The notes beneath the pieces were generated by a model. That model saw only the letters and a program-made list of their open reading frames with translations. It was not told the DNA's origin and searched no databases. A program made the translations under genes and the position numbers. A stretch of 64,000 bases of DNA from Occultella aeris. GTDB taxonomy: Bacteria > Actinomycetota > Actinomycetes > Actinomycetales > Beutenbergiaceae. Below are positions 36,048-45,227 of the stretch, one piece after another. How positions within the stretch are numbered: the first letter of the stretch is position 1; every line of letters begins with the position of its first letter. The DNA is taken from the NCBI RefSeq assembly GCF_902703175.1, contig NZ_CACRYJ010000061.1:27543-91542 (forward strand), written 5' to 3'.

Positions 36048-36962
36048 GTGACCGAGGAATCTACGAATCCGCCCCAGATCGCTGCGGAGGGTCTCCGCGT
36101 CGGCTACGACCGCACCGTCGTCAGCGACAACCTGAGCGTCGGGGTCCCCGACGGTTCGTTCACCGTGATCATCGGGCCGAACGCGTGTGGCAAGTCCACC
36201 CTGTTGCGGGCCCTGGCCCGACTCCTGCCACCGCAGCAGGGTCGCGTCCTGTTGGACGGCCAGGACATCGCGACGCTGCACACCCGTGACGTCGCCACCC
36301 GGCTGGGTCTGCTGCCGCAGACCTCGATCGCTCCCGAGGGCATCACCGTGGCGGACCTGGTCGCCCGCGGCAGGCACCCGCACCAGGGCATGTTCACGCG
36401 GTGGTCGGAGCAGGACGAGGCCGCGGTGATCGCAGCGATGGCCGCCACCCGGGTCACGGAGCTGTCCGGGCGGCTGGTGGACCAGCTCTCCGGCGGTCAG
36501 CGTCAACGCGTCTGGGTCGCGATGGTGCTCGCACAGCAGACCCCGCTGCTGCTCCTCGACGAGCCCACCACATTCCTGGACATCGCACACCAGTACGACC
36601 TGCTCGGCCTGTGCCGCGAACTGAATCGTGACCGCGGGTACACGCTCGTCGCGGTGCTGCATGACCTGAACCAGGCGGCCCGGTTCGCCACGCACCTGAT
36701 CGTGATGAAGGACGGCGCCGTCGTCACCAGTGGCCCGCCGCGCACGGTCTTGACCGAGGAACTCGTCGGCGACGTCTTCGACCTGCCCTGCCGCGTGATC
36801 GAGGATCCGGTCACGTCCGCCCCGTTGGTGATCCCGCTGGACGCACAGCACTCGCCCCCGACCGGCGTGACACCGGTCGGGGGCGAGGAAGCCGGTCGGG
36901 ATCAGACGCGCTCGGGGAACTTGCCCTCCGAGCGGATCCGCGTGTTCAGCTCCTCGAGGTAG
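36048..36962 (+). CDS. Iron-siderophore ABC ATPase, FepC-like
   Basis: The 304-residue ATPase begins at the GTG at 36048 behind AGGAAGG, two bases after the permease stop. Walker A is GPNACGKST, the signature QLSGGQRQRVWVAMVLAQQ, Walker B LLLLDEPTTFLDIAHQ and the switch His LHDLNQAARFA. The FepC-like body ends near VTSAPLVIPLDAQ. About 35 further residues are encoded through a strong inverted repeat and 61 bp into the antisense of the neighbouring oxidoreductase gene, so the native stop may have been lost. The gene completes the importer operon. Confidence 0.9.
   Translation: MTEESTNPPQIAAEGLRVGYDRTVVSDNLSVGVPDGSFTVIIGPNACGKSTLLRALARLLPPQQGRVLLDGQDIATLHTRDVATRLGLLPQTSIAPEGITVADLVARGRHPHQGMFTRWSEQDEAAVIAAMAATRVTELSGRLVDQLSGGQRQRVWVAMVLAQQTPLLLLDEPTTFLDIAHQYDLLGLCRELNRDRGYTLVAVLHDLNQAARFATHLIVMKDGAVVTSGPPRTVLTEELVGDVFDLPCRVIEDPVTSAPLVIPLDAQHSPPTGVTPVGGEEAGRDQTRSGNLPSERIRVFSSSR
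36851..36887. terminator. 15-bp perfect hairpin inside the 3' end of the FepC-like gene
   Basis: Arms CTCGCCCCCGACCGG and CCGGTCGGGGGCGAG are separated by 7 nt. No T tract follows, but the stem is strong enough to act as a bidirectional terminator between the two convergent genes. It is translated as part of the ATPase tail. Confidence 0.65.
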
Positions 36963-38068
36963 CGGTCCTCGTCGAGGTCGAGTGGGACCTCCTGCCCCGT
37001 CCAGCTGGACAGGTGGATCGCATTCGCCAGGCGGACCCCGTTGATGCCGTCGGAGCCCGGCGCGAGGAGCGGGGTCCCGTCGAGGATGTTCGCGGCGAAG
37101 TTCTCCAGGACCCCGGAGTGCTGGGCGCCCCAGGGGCGCGTGTACTCGATCGTCTCGGTCGTGTACAGCGCCTCCGTGTCCTGCTTGCCCATGAACAGTT
37201 GCTTGACCTCCTCCATGGACATGGTGTCGCTGATCTCGCGCTCGTCCCGGACCAGTCGGTGCACGGTGGCCGTCTTGGAGTCGTCGACGATGATCTTGCC
37301 CTTGTCGCCGAGGATCTCGAACCGGTCGGTACCGATGATGTCGTGGGTCGCGGTGACGAGCACCCCGGTGGCGCCGTCGCCGTAGTCGAGCACCACGGTC
37401 ACCTCGTCCTCGACGGCGATGTTGCGGCGGAACCCGTACGCGACCTTCGCGAAGACCGACTCGGGCACCCCGCAGATCCACTGCAACAGGTCGAGCTGGT
37501 GGGGCACCTGGTTGACCAGGACGCCGCCGCCCTCGCCACCCCAGGTGGCGCGCCAGGCGCTCTGGTCGTAGTAGCCCTGCGGACGCCACCAGGTGGTGAT
37601 CAGCCAGTTCGTACGGCGGATCTTGCCGATCTCGCCGGACTCGACGATCTCCTTGATGCGCTGGTAGAGCGGGTTGTTGCGCTGGTTGAACATGATCCCG
37701 AAGGTCAGCTCGGGCTTGGTCGCGGCGAACTCGTTGAGTTCCTTGACCTGCTTGGTGTAGACCCCGGCGGGCTTCTCCACGAGCGCGTGGATGCCGCGGG
37801 ACAGGGCGGCGATGCCCATCTCCGGGTGCAGGAAGTGCGGCACGGTGGTGACGACGGCGTCGACGTCGCCGCTCTCCAGCATCTCGAGGTAGTCCTCGTA
37901 GACCGGCACATCCGCGTAGGTGCTCTGGGCGAACTCGCGCTTGGCGGGGTCACGGTCCGTGATCGCACCGATCACCATGTTGGGCACCAGGCCCTCGTCG
38001 ATCATCTTGGCGTACATGCCGCCCTGGGTACCGAGCCCGATGATGCCAAGTCTGACCTTGTCTACCAC
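36902..38068 (-). CDS. Gfo/Idh/MocA-family oxidoreductase
   Basis: The 388-residue protein starts at the GTG at 38068 with AGGAGA eight bases upstream. It has an N-terminal Rossmann fold (VRLGIIGLGTQGGMYAKMIDEG), the conserved VEKPAG lysine motif and a C-terminal alpha/beta domain with a sugar-binding region (GGGVLVNQVPHQLDLLQWICG). Family members oxidise or reduce sugars, inositols or sugar nucleotides with NAD(P). The substrate is not defined and no sugar transporter is adjacent. Three 10-bp tandem repeats lie about 85-110 bp upstream. The 3' end overlaps the convergent FepC-like gene by 61 bp. Confidence 0.9.
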   Translation of the reverse strand: MVDKVRLGIIGLGTQGGMYAKMIDEGLVPNMVIGAITDRDPAKREFAQSTYADVPVYEDYLEMLESGDVDAVVTTVPHFLHPEMGIAALSRGIHALVEKPAGVYTKQVKELNEFAATKPELTFGIMFNQRNNPLYQRIKEIVESGEIGKIRRTNWLITTWWRPQGYYDQSAWRATWGGEGGGVLVNQVPHQLDLLQWICGVPESVFAKVAYGFRRNIAVEDEVTVVLDYGDGATGVLVTATHDIIGTDRFEILGDKGKIIVDDSKTATVHRLVRDEREISDTMSMEEVKQLFMGKQDTEALYTTETIEYTRPWGAQHSGVLENFAANILDGTPLLAPGSDGINGVRLANAIHLSSWTGQEVPLDLDEDRYLEELNTRIRSEGKFPERV

Positions 38069-38150
38069 GTTGGAGTCTCCTGAAGTCGTTCGAGTGGGGG
38101 CATCGCTGCCGTTCCCCCGAGGCTAGGCCGGGCCAGCCTGGGTGCCCTAT

Positions 38151-38180
38151 CTGTTGCCGCCTGTTGCCGCCTGTTTCCGC
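38151..38180. repeat. Three tandem 10-bp repeats upstream of the oxidoreductase gene
   Basis: Two copies of CTGTTGCCGC are followed by CTGTTTCCGC, head to tail with one-helical-turn spacing. They fall in the 180-bp divergent gap between the Gfo/Idh gene and the YbjQ gene and could be operator repeats. Confidence 0.7.
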
Positions 38181-38248
38181 TGGGCGCCGACACCCTCGCG
38201 CACGGTCTGTACGTGCCGCATTCCAGGGATCGGTGCCAAGATGTGCCA

Positions 38249-38815
38249 ATGATCGTTGTGACCACGAATGAGATCCCCGGCTACCGCATCGACGCCGTCA
38301 TGGGTGAGGTGATGGGTCTGACCGTCCGCTCCGCGAACATCGGGCAGAACTTCGTCGCCTCCTTCCGCTCGATCGGCGGAGGCGAGGTCACCGAGTACAC
38401 CCGCCTCGTCTACGAGAGCCGCCAGGAGGTCATGAACCGGATGACCGTCGAGGCGCAGCGCCGCGGCGCGAACGCCGTGATCGGCATGCGGTTCGACACC
38501 GGCGACATCGCCCAGGCGTTCAGCGAGGTCTGCGCGTACGGCACCGCCGTGTACGCCACCCCGATCGGCGAGGGCGAGCAGGGGCACACGAAGCAGTCGG
38601 TCGAACAGGCGAAGAACCCGGCCAACGTGGCCCCGGCCCCGGCGCCGAACCCCGGCCAGCCACAGGCTCCCGGTTACGGTGGCGCGTCCGCGCAGCAGCA
38701 CGGTGGTTACGGTCAGCAGCCGGGACAGCCCGGTGGCTACGGTCAGCAGCCAGGCCCGCCGCCGGCCGGGGGCTACCAGCAGCCGCCCGCGGGTGGTTAC
38801 CAGCCGGGCTACTGA
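38249..38815 (+). CDS. YbjQ-family (DUF74) protein with Gly/Gln/Pro-rich tail
   Basis: The 188-residue protein is read from the ATG at 38249. Residues 1-110 are a YbjQ domain: IVVTTNEIPGYRIDAVMGEVMGLTVRSANIGQNF, then RRGANAVIGMRFDT and YGTAVYATPI. YbjQ proteins form pentameric rings and were once called heavy-metal-binding on structural grounds; the real function is unknown. The last 70 residues are repeats of GYGQQPGQP type ending GGYQPGY, like the tail of the DUF4282 protein at 17419. The tail is presumably disordered and could mediate assembly. Confidence 0.85.
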   Translation: MIVVTTNEIPGYRIDAVMGEVMGLTVRSANIGQNFVASFRSIGGGEVTEYTRLVYESRQEVMNRMTVEAQRRGANAVIGMRFDTGDIAQAFSEVCAYGTAVYATPIGEGEQGHTKQSVEQAKNPANVAPAPAPNPGQPQAPGYGGASAQQHGGYGQQPGQPGGYGQQPGPPPAGGYQQPPAGGYQPGY

Positions 38816-38837
38816 GCGGCCCGAGCGGCTCCGGTGC

Positions 38838-40097
38838 CTAGAAGTCGACGGGGTCGCGGGCGATCGGGCAGGTCATGCAGTGCCCGCCGCCACGCCCGCG
38901 GCCCAGTTCGGCCCCGACGATCTCGACCACCTCGATGCCGGCGTCCCGCAGCAACGCGTTCGTCAGCGTGTTCCGGTCGTAGGTGATCACCACGCCGGGC
39001 TCGAGGGCGACCGCGTTGTTGCCGCTGTCCCACTGCTGACGCTCGGAGGCGTAGGTGTCCCCGCCGGTCTCGATGACCCGCATCCCGGACAGGCCGAGCG
39101 CTTCGGTGACGACCTTGACGAACGTGCCCTCCCCCTCGTCGATGACGTCGAGTCCCCCCGGCGCGTCACCGGGCAGCAGGGTGAACGTGTGTACCCCGTC
39201 CATGATCCGCGGGTAGAGGGTGACCACGTCCCGGTCGGCGAACGTGAAAACCGTGTCCAGGTGCATGGCCGCGCGCAGCTTCGGCAGACCGGCCACCACC
39301 ACGCGCTCCGCCGCGCCCTGCGCGAACAGGTTCGCCGCGACCTGCGTGATCGCCTGCCGCGACGTGCGCTCGCTCATGCCCATGAGCACCACCCCGTTGC
39401 CCACAGGCATGATGTCACCGCCCTCGAACGTGGCCTGGCCCCAGTCCGCCTCCGGGTCGCCCCACCACACCTGCGAACCCGCGAACGAGGGATGGAACTC
39501 GTAGATCGCCTTCATCAGGAGGGTCTCGCCACGCCGGGCCGGCCAGAACAACGGGTTCATGGTGAGTCCGCCGTACAGCCAGCACGTGGTGTCGCGGGTG
39601 TAGAGGGTGTTCGGCAGCGGGGGCATCAGGAACTCCTGCGCGCCGCGGGACTCCCGGGCCATCGTCAGTGCCGCCGACCGGAACTCCGCCGGTAGGTCCC
39701 CGGTTGCGAGGCCGCCGATGAGGTACTCGGCGAGGGTGGCCGCGTCGAGCGTGTCCAGGTACCCGCGGGTGTCGACGATCACGCCGAGGCCCACCTCGTT
39801 CGGCACGATCTTGCGGTCGAGGAGCCAGGCGCGCGCTGCCGGGATCGCCATCGTCTCGGCGAGGAGGTCATGTAGCTCGAGGACGTGCACGCCCCGGTCG
39901 ACCATCTGCGTGACGAAGTCGGCGTGGTCGCGCTGTGCGTTCTCCACCCACATCACGTCGTCGAAGAGCAGAGCGGCGCTGTTGCTGGGCGTGAGCCGCT
40001 GATGGGCCAGCCCGGGCCTGCAGACCAGTACGGTCCGCAACCGGCCGACCTCCGAATGCACGCCGTGAACGATGTCCGGGTCCGCTGCGGTGGGCAT
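38838..40097 (-). CDS. arcA: Arginine deiminase
   Basis: The 419-residue enzyme hydrolyses L-arginine to citrulline and ammonia. Recognisable segments are [54 protein letters not shown], the His-containing [11 protein letters not shown] and the catalytic Cys near the C-terminus ([18 protein letters not shown]). The start is the ATG at 40097 behind GAGAGG; a GTG at 40112 is also in frame. No arcB or arcC is adjacent, so it does not belong to a classical ADI operon here. A role in acid or nitrogen stress is possible. Confidence 0.95.
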   Translation of the reverse strand: MPTAADPDIVHGVHSEVGRLRTVLVCRPGLAHQRLTPSNSAALLFDDVMWVENAQRDHADFVTQMVDRGVHVLELHDLLAETMAIPAARAWLLDRKIVPNEVGLGVIVDTRGYLDTLDAATLAEYLIGGLATGDLPAEFRSAALTMARESRGAQEFLMPPLPNTLYTRDTTCWLYGGLTMNPLFWPARRGETLLMKAIYEFHPSFAGSQVWWGDPEADWGQATFEGGDIMPVGNGVVLMGMSERTSRQAITQVAANLFAQGAAERVVVAGLPKLRAAMHLDTVFTFADRDVVTLYPRIMDGVHTFTLLPGDAPGGLDVIDEGEGTFVKVVTEALGLSGMRVIETGGDTYASERQQWDSGNNAVALEPGVVITYDRNTLTNALLRDAGIEVVEIVGAELGRGRGGGHCMTCPIARDPVDF

Positions 40098-40122
40098 GCC
40101 CGAGCCTCTCACGCCGCCTCCG

Positions 40123-40620
40123 TCAGGGCGCGATTATCAGGCAGGAGCTCGACGCGGTGGCGAGGACCCGGCCACGGGCGTCCCGCAGGTCCGCCTCCGC
40201 GAAGGCGGCCCGGCGGCCTGGTTTGGTGACCCAGCCGTGCGCCGTCACCGGGCCGGTCCCGGCCGAGATCGACCGCAGCAGGGAGATCTTGATCTCCAGG
40301 GTCGTATACCCGACGCCGGCCGGCAGCGTCGAGTGCACGGCGCAGCCACAGGCCGAGTCCAGCAAGGTGGCGGCGAAGCCGGCGTGGACGGATCCGATCG
40401 GGTTGTAGTGGGAGTCGTCCGGGATCCCGGTGAGCACCACGTCACCCTCGGCGACGGAGGCGAAGCCCATGCCCACGTGGGCGGCGATCGGGGGCGGCGG
40501 GACGACGCCGTCGATCACCGCCTGCAACTGCTCCAGCCCGGTCCGCTCGAACGCGCGGGCCACCTGGGGCAGCGGGTCGCGGTAGTGCAACGTCCTGGTC
40601 CGTTCGGCCTCGGCGGTCAT
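40123..40620 (-). CDS. PaaI-type hot-dog thioesterase
   Basis: The 165-residue protein begins at the ATG at 40620 behind GGAG. The segment [36 protein letters not shown] is the catalytic loop and helix of the 4HBT/PaaI hot-dog fold, and [37 protein letters not shown] its C-terminal strands. Such enzymes hydrolyse acyl-CoA or aryl-CoA thioesters. It is 25 bp downstream of the arcA-strand start region and runs in the same direction. The substrate is unknown. Confidence 0.88.
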   Translation of the reverse strand: MTAEAERTRTLHYRDPLPQVARAFERTGLEQLQAVIDGVVPPPPIAAHVGMGFASVAEGDVVLTGIPDDSHYNPIGSVHAGFAATLLDSACGCAVHSTLPAGVGYTTLEIKISLLRSISAGTGPVTAHGWVTKPGRRAAFAEADLRDARGRVLATASSSCLIIAP

Positions 40621-40704
40621 CGTTCCACTCCTTCGTCGCACCCGGATCGCCGACCCCCCGTCGATTGCCCGGTCGGCCTCGCCACCGTACCGTCGGAGCC
40701 AGCG

Positions 40705-41289
40705 ATGACGGCCGATCTGGGAGCCATGGACATGAGCGATGACTGGGTGGCACAACCCGTACACGACGACGACCTCGTACGCGCGAACACCGGGCACGGC
40801 TGGCAGGACTGGGTCCGCCTCCTCGACTCGGGTCCCGGCCGCGCGGCCGGCCACACCGAACAGGCCCGCTGGGTGCGCGAGGAGCACGGCGTCGACGGGT
40901 GGTGGGCGCAGAGCGTCGTCGTCGGATACGAACGGATCGTCGGGATCCGGCTGCCCGGCCAGCGGGCGGACGGCACCTTCACGGTGTCCCGGTCGCGCAT
41001 TCTCGATGCCGACGCCGGCAGCTGGCGGGCCCGACTGCTCGACGACGGCGCCCGAGCCACGCTCTTCGCGCCGCTCACCACATCGCTGCGCTCGAAGCCG
41101 GACGCACGGAGCCTGCGCTTCGACCTCGCCGACGGCGCCGACCCGCTCGGGATCATCGCGGTCGCGCTCGACCCGGTCGCGGAACGGGTCCGGCTGACCC
41201 TCACGCACGAGAAACTGCCCGACGCCGCTACGGCCGAGCGGTGGAAGGACCGGTGGGCCGAGTGGATCGCAGACGTCGGGACCGAGTAG
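40705..41289 (+). CDS. SRPBCC/DUF4287-like protein
   Basis: The 194-residue protein is read from the ATG at 40705, with GGAG seven bases upstream. The first half (ANTGHGWQDWVRLLDSG, HTEQARWVREEHGVDGWWAQSVVVGYERIVG) resembles the conserved DUF4287-type module often joined to SRPBCC domains. The second half (DGTFTVSRSRILDADAGSWRARLLDDG onward) looks like a shortened SRPBCC barrel ending in the helix EKLPDAATAERWKDRWAEWIADV. The function is unknown; these proteins bind small hydrophobic ligands or act with AraC/ArsR regulators. It is divergent from the thioesterase and upstream of idi on the same strand. Confidence 0.7.
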   Translation: MTADLGAMDMSDDWVAQPVHDDDLVRANTGHGWQDWVRLLDSGPGRAAGHTEQARWVREEHGVDGWWAQSVVVGYERIVGIRLPGQRADGTFTVSRSRILDADAGSWRARLLDDGARATLFAPLTTSLRSKPDARSLRFDLADGADPLGIIAVALDPVAERVRLTLTHEKLPDAATAERWKDRWAEWIADVGTE

Positions 41290-41347
41290 CGCCGATCGCC
41301 GCTTAGGCTGGACCGTTGGAGCAGCACCCGAGGAGAGGCGGTCACAG

Positions 41348-41899
41348 ATGCCGGGTGGCGAAGAGATCCTGGTCGAGACGGTCGACGAGCACGGACAGGC
41401 CACCGGAGTCGCCGAGAAGCTCGAGGCGCATCGCGAACCCGGCGTCCTGCACCGGGCGTTCTCGCTGTTCGCGTTCGACGGCACGGGGCGACTCCTCCTG
41501 CAGCGTCGCGCCGCCGGCAAGTACCACTCCCCGCTGATGCTCACCAACAGCGCCTGCGGTCACCCGTTCCCGGGCGAGGCGCCGGTGGCGGCGGTCACTC
41601 GCCGCGCCGCCGAGGAGCTGGGCACGCCGGTCGACGACCTGACCGAGCTCGGCATCGTGCAGTACCACGTGCACGACGGCGCGACCGGACTGTACGAGCG
41701 TGAGTACAACCACGTCTTCGCGGGCCGGGTGGACGCAGGGTCCGTCGCGGCCGATCCCGAGGAGATCGCCGAGGTCGTGTTCGTCACGGGGGCGGAGCTG
41801 GCCGCGCTGCGCGCGGCCGAGCCCTTCACGGCCTGGTTCGACGACGTCTGGGGCCTCGCTCAGCCACACCTGACCGACTGGGGCTTCCGGACCGGTTGA
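41348..41899 (+). CDS. idi: Isopentenyl-diphosphate delta-isomerase, type 1
   Basis: The 183-residue Nudix-fold enzyme interconverts isopentenyl and dimethylallyl diphosphate. The catalytic Cys lies in LTNSACGHPFPGE and the catalytic Glu in LYEREYNHVF. HRAFSLFAFDGTGRLLLQRRAAGKYHSPLML is the conserved N-terminal core. It lies 261 bp upstream of the mevalonate operon on the same strand and supplies the isomerase step missing from it. Streptomyces mevalonate clusters typically use the unrelated type 2 enzyme instead. Confidence 0.95.
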   Translation: MPGGEEILVETVDEHGQATGVAEKLEAHREPGVLHRAFSLFAFDGTGRLLLQRRAAGKYHSPLMLTNSACGHPFPGEAPVAAVTRRAAEELGTPVDDLTELGIVQYHVHDGATGLYEREYNHVFAGRVDAGSVAADPEEIAEVVFVTGAELAALRAAEPFTAWFDDVWGLAQPHLTDWGFRTG

Positions 41900-42160
41900 A
41901 CCGGCGACCGGTCCGCGCAGCACCCCGCCGGCCCTTCGCGAGACCGCCACGACTCCCCCACGACACCTCCGCCGCACCCACGGCGCCGCGGCCCCCACGC
42001 GCATTCCACGGCCGGCCGAGTCACTAGGATGTAGCCCGTTCCGCCCTGCGGCGATCGGTGCCGTGGGCAGCCTGCCCGAGATGTCGAACTACTCACGAAA
42101 GCCTGCGATGCCCCGAACCTGTCCCGCCCGGTACCCCCGGGTCAGGGTCTGCAGCGCCTC

Positions 42161-43159
42161 GTGATGGTGGCGTCGACTCCGCTCGTGGGCGCAGGCCGAG
42201 ACGGCGATGTCGAGGATGCCGGCAGGCTCGCGCCGGTCGCGACCGGCACCGCCCACGCCAAGGCGATCCTGATCGGTGAGCACGCCGTCGTCTACGGGCA
42301 CCCGGCCATCGCCCTGCCGCTCATTCCGTTGCGCACCATCGCGAGGCTGCGCACCGTGCCCGGCCCGCTCAGCGCCCGGCACGGGGACCAGCGCGTCCGG
42401 GTGGAGGACCTGCCCGAGGCGTTCGCGCCGGTCGGCGTCGCCGTCACGGCCGCACTGGCCCACTTCGGCCTGCCCGGCGACGACCTCGAGATCGAGTTGG
42501 ACAGCGACATCCCGCCGGGTGCCGGGCTGGGCGCGAGCGCCGCATCCGCGCATGCCATCGTCGAGGCCGTGCGTGTGCACGCCGGTCAGGACCTCGATGA
42601 GGAGGCCAGGTTCGAGCTCGTGCAGACCGCCGAGCGGGTGGCGCACGGCAACCCCAGTGGGCTGGACGCACGGGCCACCCGGGCCCGCACGCCGGTGGCG
42701 TTCACCGGCGGCGTCACCTCCGACCTGCACCTCGGCGGCTCGTTCTCGTTCGCGGTCGCAGACACCGGCGTCCGCTCCCCGACCCGAGACGCGGTGGCCG
42801 GGGTGCGTAGATTCGTCGAGGCCGAACCGGACCGCGGCAGCGAACTGCTCGAGCGGCTCGCCGAGCTGACCCGGGCCGCGGGCCGGGATCTCGGCGCGGG
42901 CCGGACCGCAGACCTCGGCGCCCGCCTGGACGCAGCCCAGGAGGCGCTCGATGCTCTGGGCGTCGGGCACCCCGCCATCGACCGGCTCCTCGCCGCGGCC
43001 CGGGCGGCAGGCGCGACCGGTGCCAAGCTCACCGGTGCCGGGCGCGGCGGCTGCGTGATCGCGGTGGCCGACTCCCCAGAGCGTGCCGCCGAGATCGTGA
43101 CGGCGATGCAAGATGCCGGCGCGGTCGGCGGCTGGGTCGTCACGGCGGCGGGCCGGTGA
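42161..43159 (+). CDS. mvk: Mevalonate kinase
   Basis: The 332-residue GHMP kinase phosphorylates mevalonate at C5. Motif 1 is HAKAILIGEHAVVYGHPAIALPL, motif 2 DIPPGAGLGASAASAHAI (phosphate loop) and motif 3 ATGAKLTGAGRGGCVIA. The frame opens at GTG 42161 followed directly by ATG 42164. Neither has a strong Shine-Dalgarno, and the first 25 residues are weakly conserved. First gene of the operon; the next starts with a GTGA overlap. Confidence 0.93.
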   Translation: MMVASTPLVGAGRDGDVEDAGRLAPVATGTAHAKAILIGEHAVVYGHPAIALPLIPLRTIARLRTVPGPLSARHGDQRVRVEDLPEAFAPVGVAVTAALAHFGLPGDDLEIELDSDIPPGAGLGASAASAHAIVEAVRVHAGQDLDEEARFELVQTAERVAHGNPSGLDARATRARTPVAFTGGVTSDLHLGGSFSFAVADTGVRSPTRDAVAGVRRFVEAEPDRGSELLERLAELTRAAGRDLGAGRTADLGARLDAAQEALDALGVGHPAIDRLLAAARAAGATGAKLTGAGRGGCVIAVADSPERAAEIVTAMQDAGAVGGWVVTAAGR

Positions 43160-44130
43160 GCAGTACCGCCATCGCGCACCCCAACATCGCGCTCATCAAG
43201 TACTGGGGCAAGGCCGACGAGCGGCTCTCGCTGCCGGCCACCGACAGCCTCTCGCTCACCCTCGACATCGCTCCGACCCGCACGACCGTGACGCTGGACC
43301 CTGGTGCGGATCAGCACGTCGCGTCCTGGAGCGGCGAGCCGATGACCGGCCGGGAGCTCGAGCGGGTGAGCACGTTCCTCGACCTGGTCGCCGAGCGCGC
43401 CGGCAGCCGGACCCGAGCCGTAGTCGAGACCGTGAACGAGATCCCCACCGGCGCGGGCCTGGCCTCCTCGGCCGCGGGCTTCGCGGCGCTGGCCGCAGCC
43501 GCGAGCGCCGCCTACGGCCTCGCCCTCTCACCCCGTGACCTGTCCCGGCTCGCCCGACGCGGATCCGGGTCGGCGGCCCGCTCGGTCTTCGGTGGCCTCG
43601 TCCAGTGGCACGCCGGTGACGACGAGGGATCGTTCGCCGAGCCGATCGAGGCACCCGGGCTCGAGCTCGCGCTCGTGGTGGCGGTCCTGGCCGCCGGGCG
43701 CAAGGCGATCGGAAGTCGTGAGGCGATGCGGCGCACCGTGGCGACCTCCCCGTTCTTCGGCGCCTGGGTCGCGAGCGTGCCCGGCGAGCTGGACGCGATG
43801 CGCGCCGCGATCGCGCGGGCCGACCTCAGCGCCGTCGGCGAGCTGGCCGAGTCGAACGCGATGCGGATGCACGCGACCATGCTGGGCGCGGTCCCCCCGG
43901 TGCGGTACTGGAACGCGGACACAGTGGCAGCCCTCGACGTCGTGGCCCAGTGCCGCCGCGACGGCATCGAGGCGTACGCGACCATCGACGCGGGACCGAA
44001 CGTGAAGGTGCTCTGCCGGCCGGAGGCGACCACCGCCGTCGCCGATCGGCTCCGGGCCGCGTTCGCCGATGTGGACCTGTTGGTCTCGGGATCCGGCCCC
44101 GGCGTGCGTATCCTCGGACCGGCCGCATGA
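43156..44130 (+). CDS. mvaD: Diphosphomevalonate decarboxylase
   Basis: The 324-residue GHMP-fold enzyme converts mevalonate 5-diphosphate to isopentenyl diphosphate. The N-terminal AHPNIALIKYWGKADERLSLPATDSLSLTL is diagnostic. The phosphate loop is PTGAGLASSAAGFAAL, and the catalytic Asp lies in TIDAGPNVKVLC. The GTG start overlaps the mvk stop. The gene order mvk-mvaD-pmk equals that of the Streptomyces CL190 mevalonate cluster. Confidence 0.94.
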   Translation: MSSTAIAHPNIALIKYWGKADERLSLPATDSLSLTLDIAPTRTTVTLDPGADQHVASWSGEPMTGRELERVSTFLDLVAERAGSRTRAVVETVNEIPTGAGLASSAAGFAALAAAASAAYGLALSPRDLSRLARRGSGSAARSVFGGLVQWHAGDDEGSFAEPIEAPGLELALVVAVLAAGRKAIGSREAMRRTVATSPFFGAWVASVPGELDAMRAAIARADLSAVGELAESNAMRMHATMLGAVPPVRYWNADTVAALDVVAQCRRDGIEAYATIDAGPNVKVLCRPEATTAVADRLRAAFADVDLLVSGSGPGVRILGPAA

Positions 44131-45227
44131 TCACGGCCCGGGCACCCGGCAAACTCTTCATCGCCGGCGAGTACGCCGTCGTCGAGCCCGGCGGGAACGC
44201 CGTCGTCGTGGCCGTCGACCGGCACGTCTCCGTGCACCTCGGTCCGGCCCGGGACCGCGGCAGGATCGACTCCGACCAGCCCGGCTGGGCGCCACTGACC
44301 TGGACGCGGGACGCCACCGGCGTGGTGGCCGACGACGGTCGCGGCCTCGACCACGCGCTCTCGGCCGTCCGGACCGTCGATGAGTTCGTGATCGGCCTCG
44401 GCGTCGACCCCCGCAACCACTCCCTGCGGATCTCCAGCGACCTCGACGACGCCGACGGGCTCAAGTACGGCCTCGGCTCCAGCGGCGCCGTCACGGTCGC
44501 CACGATCCGGGCACTCGACGAGTTCTACGGACTGCGCCTGAGCCCGCTGGAGCAGTTCCGGCTGGCCCTGCTCGCGATCATCGAGGTGGCGCCGACGTCC
44601 TCCGGTGGCGACGTCGCGGCGAGCAGTTTCGGCGGCTGGATCTCCTACCGCTCCCCCGACCGGGCAGCACTGGCCGAGCTGCGCGCCCGCGACGGAGTGC
44701 TCGCCGCGTTCCGTGCGCCCTGGGCGCCGCTCGCGATCACCCCATTGCCGTCCCCGGACTCGCTCGAGTTCGTGGTCGGCTGGACCGGTGCCGCGGCGTC
44801 GACGGCGCAGCTCGTTGCTGACGTGCAGGCTGCGGTGGGCGCCGGCACGTCAGCGGGCCCGGCGCTGCCCTACGAGCGCTTCCTGACCGAGAGCCGCGCC
44901 CGCGTCGCGGACCTGACGGCGGGGCTCGCCCATGGTGACCCCGAGCGGGTCCTGGCAGCCGTGCGCGCGGCGCGGCGACTGCTCGTCGGACTCGGGACCG
45001 GCCTCGGCGTCGAGATCGAGACACCGGCCCTGACGCGGCTCTGCGACGAGGCCGAGGCCATCGGGGCCGCAGCGAAGTCCTCGGGTGCCGGCGGCGGCGA
45101 CTGCGGCATCGTGCTGGTCCCTCGCGGCACCGATCTGACGCCGATGCTCGACGGCTGGGCGCGGGCCGGCGTGCGCAGGCTCACGCTCGCTGTGGCCCCG
45201 CCGGAGCCGCGTGTGGGTGCCCGATGA
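44127..45227 (+). CDS. Phosphomevalonate kinase
   Basis: The 366-residue GHMP kinase adds the second phosphate to 5-phosphomevalonate. ITARAPGKLFIAGEYAVVEPGGNAVVVAVDRHV is the N-terminal motif of bacterial-type phosphomevalonate kinases. GLKYGLGSSGAVTVATIRAL is the phosphate loop and SSGAGGGDCGIVLV the third motif. The ATG overlaps the mvaD stop (ATGA) and the stop overlaps the HMG-CoA reductase start. Confidence 0.93.
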   Translation: MITARAPGKLFIAGEYAVVEPGGNAVVVAVDRHVSVHLGPARDRGRIDSDQPGWAPLTWTRDATGVVADDGRGLDHALSAVRTVDEFVIGLGVDPRNHSLRISSDLDDADGLKYGLGSSGAVTVATIRALDEFYGLRLSPLEQFRLALLAIIEVAPTSSGGDVAASSFGGWISYRSPDRAALAELRARDGVLAAFRAPWAPLAITPLPSPDSLEFVVGWTGAAASTAQLVADVQAAVGAGTSAGPALPYERFLTESRARVADLTAGLAHGDPERVLAAVRAARRLLVGLGTGLGVEIETPALTRLCDEAEAIGAAAKSSGAGGGDCGIVLVPRGTDLTPMLDGWARAGVRRLTLAVAPPEPRVGAR

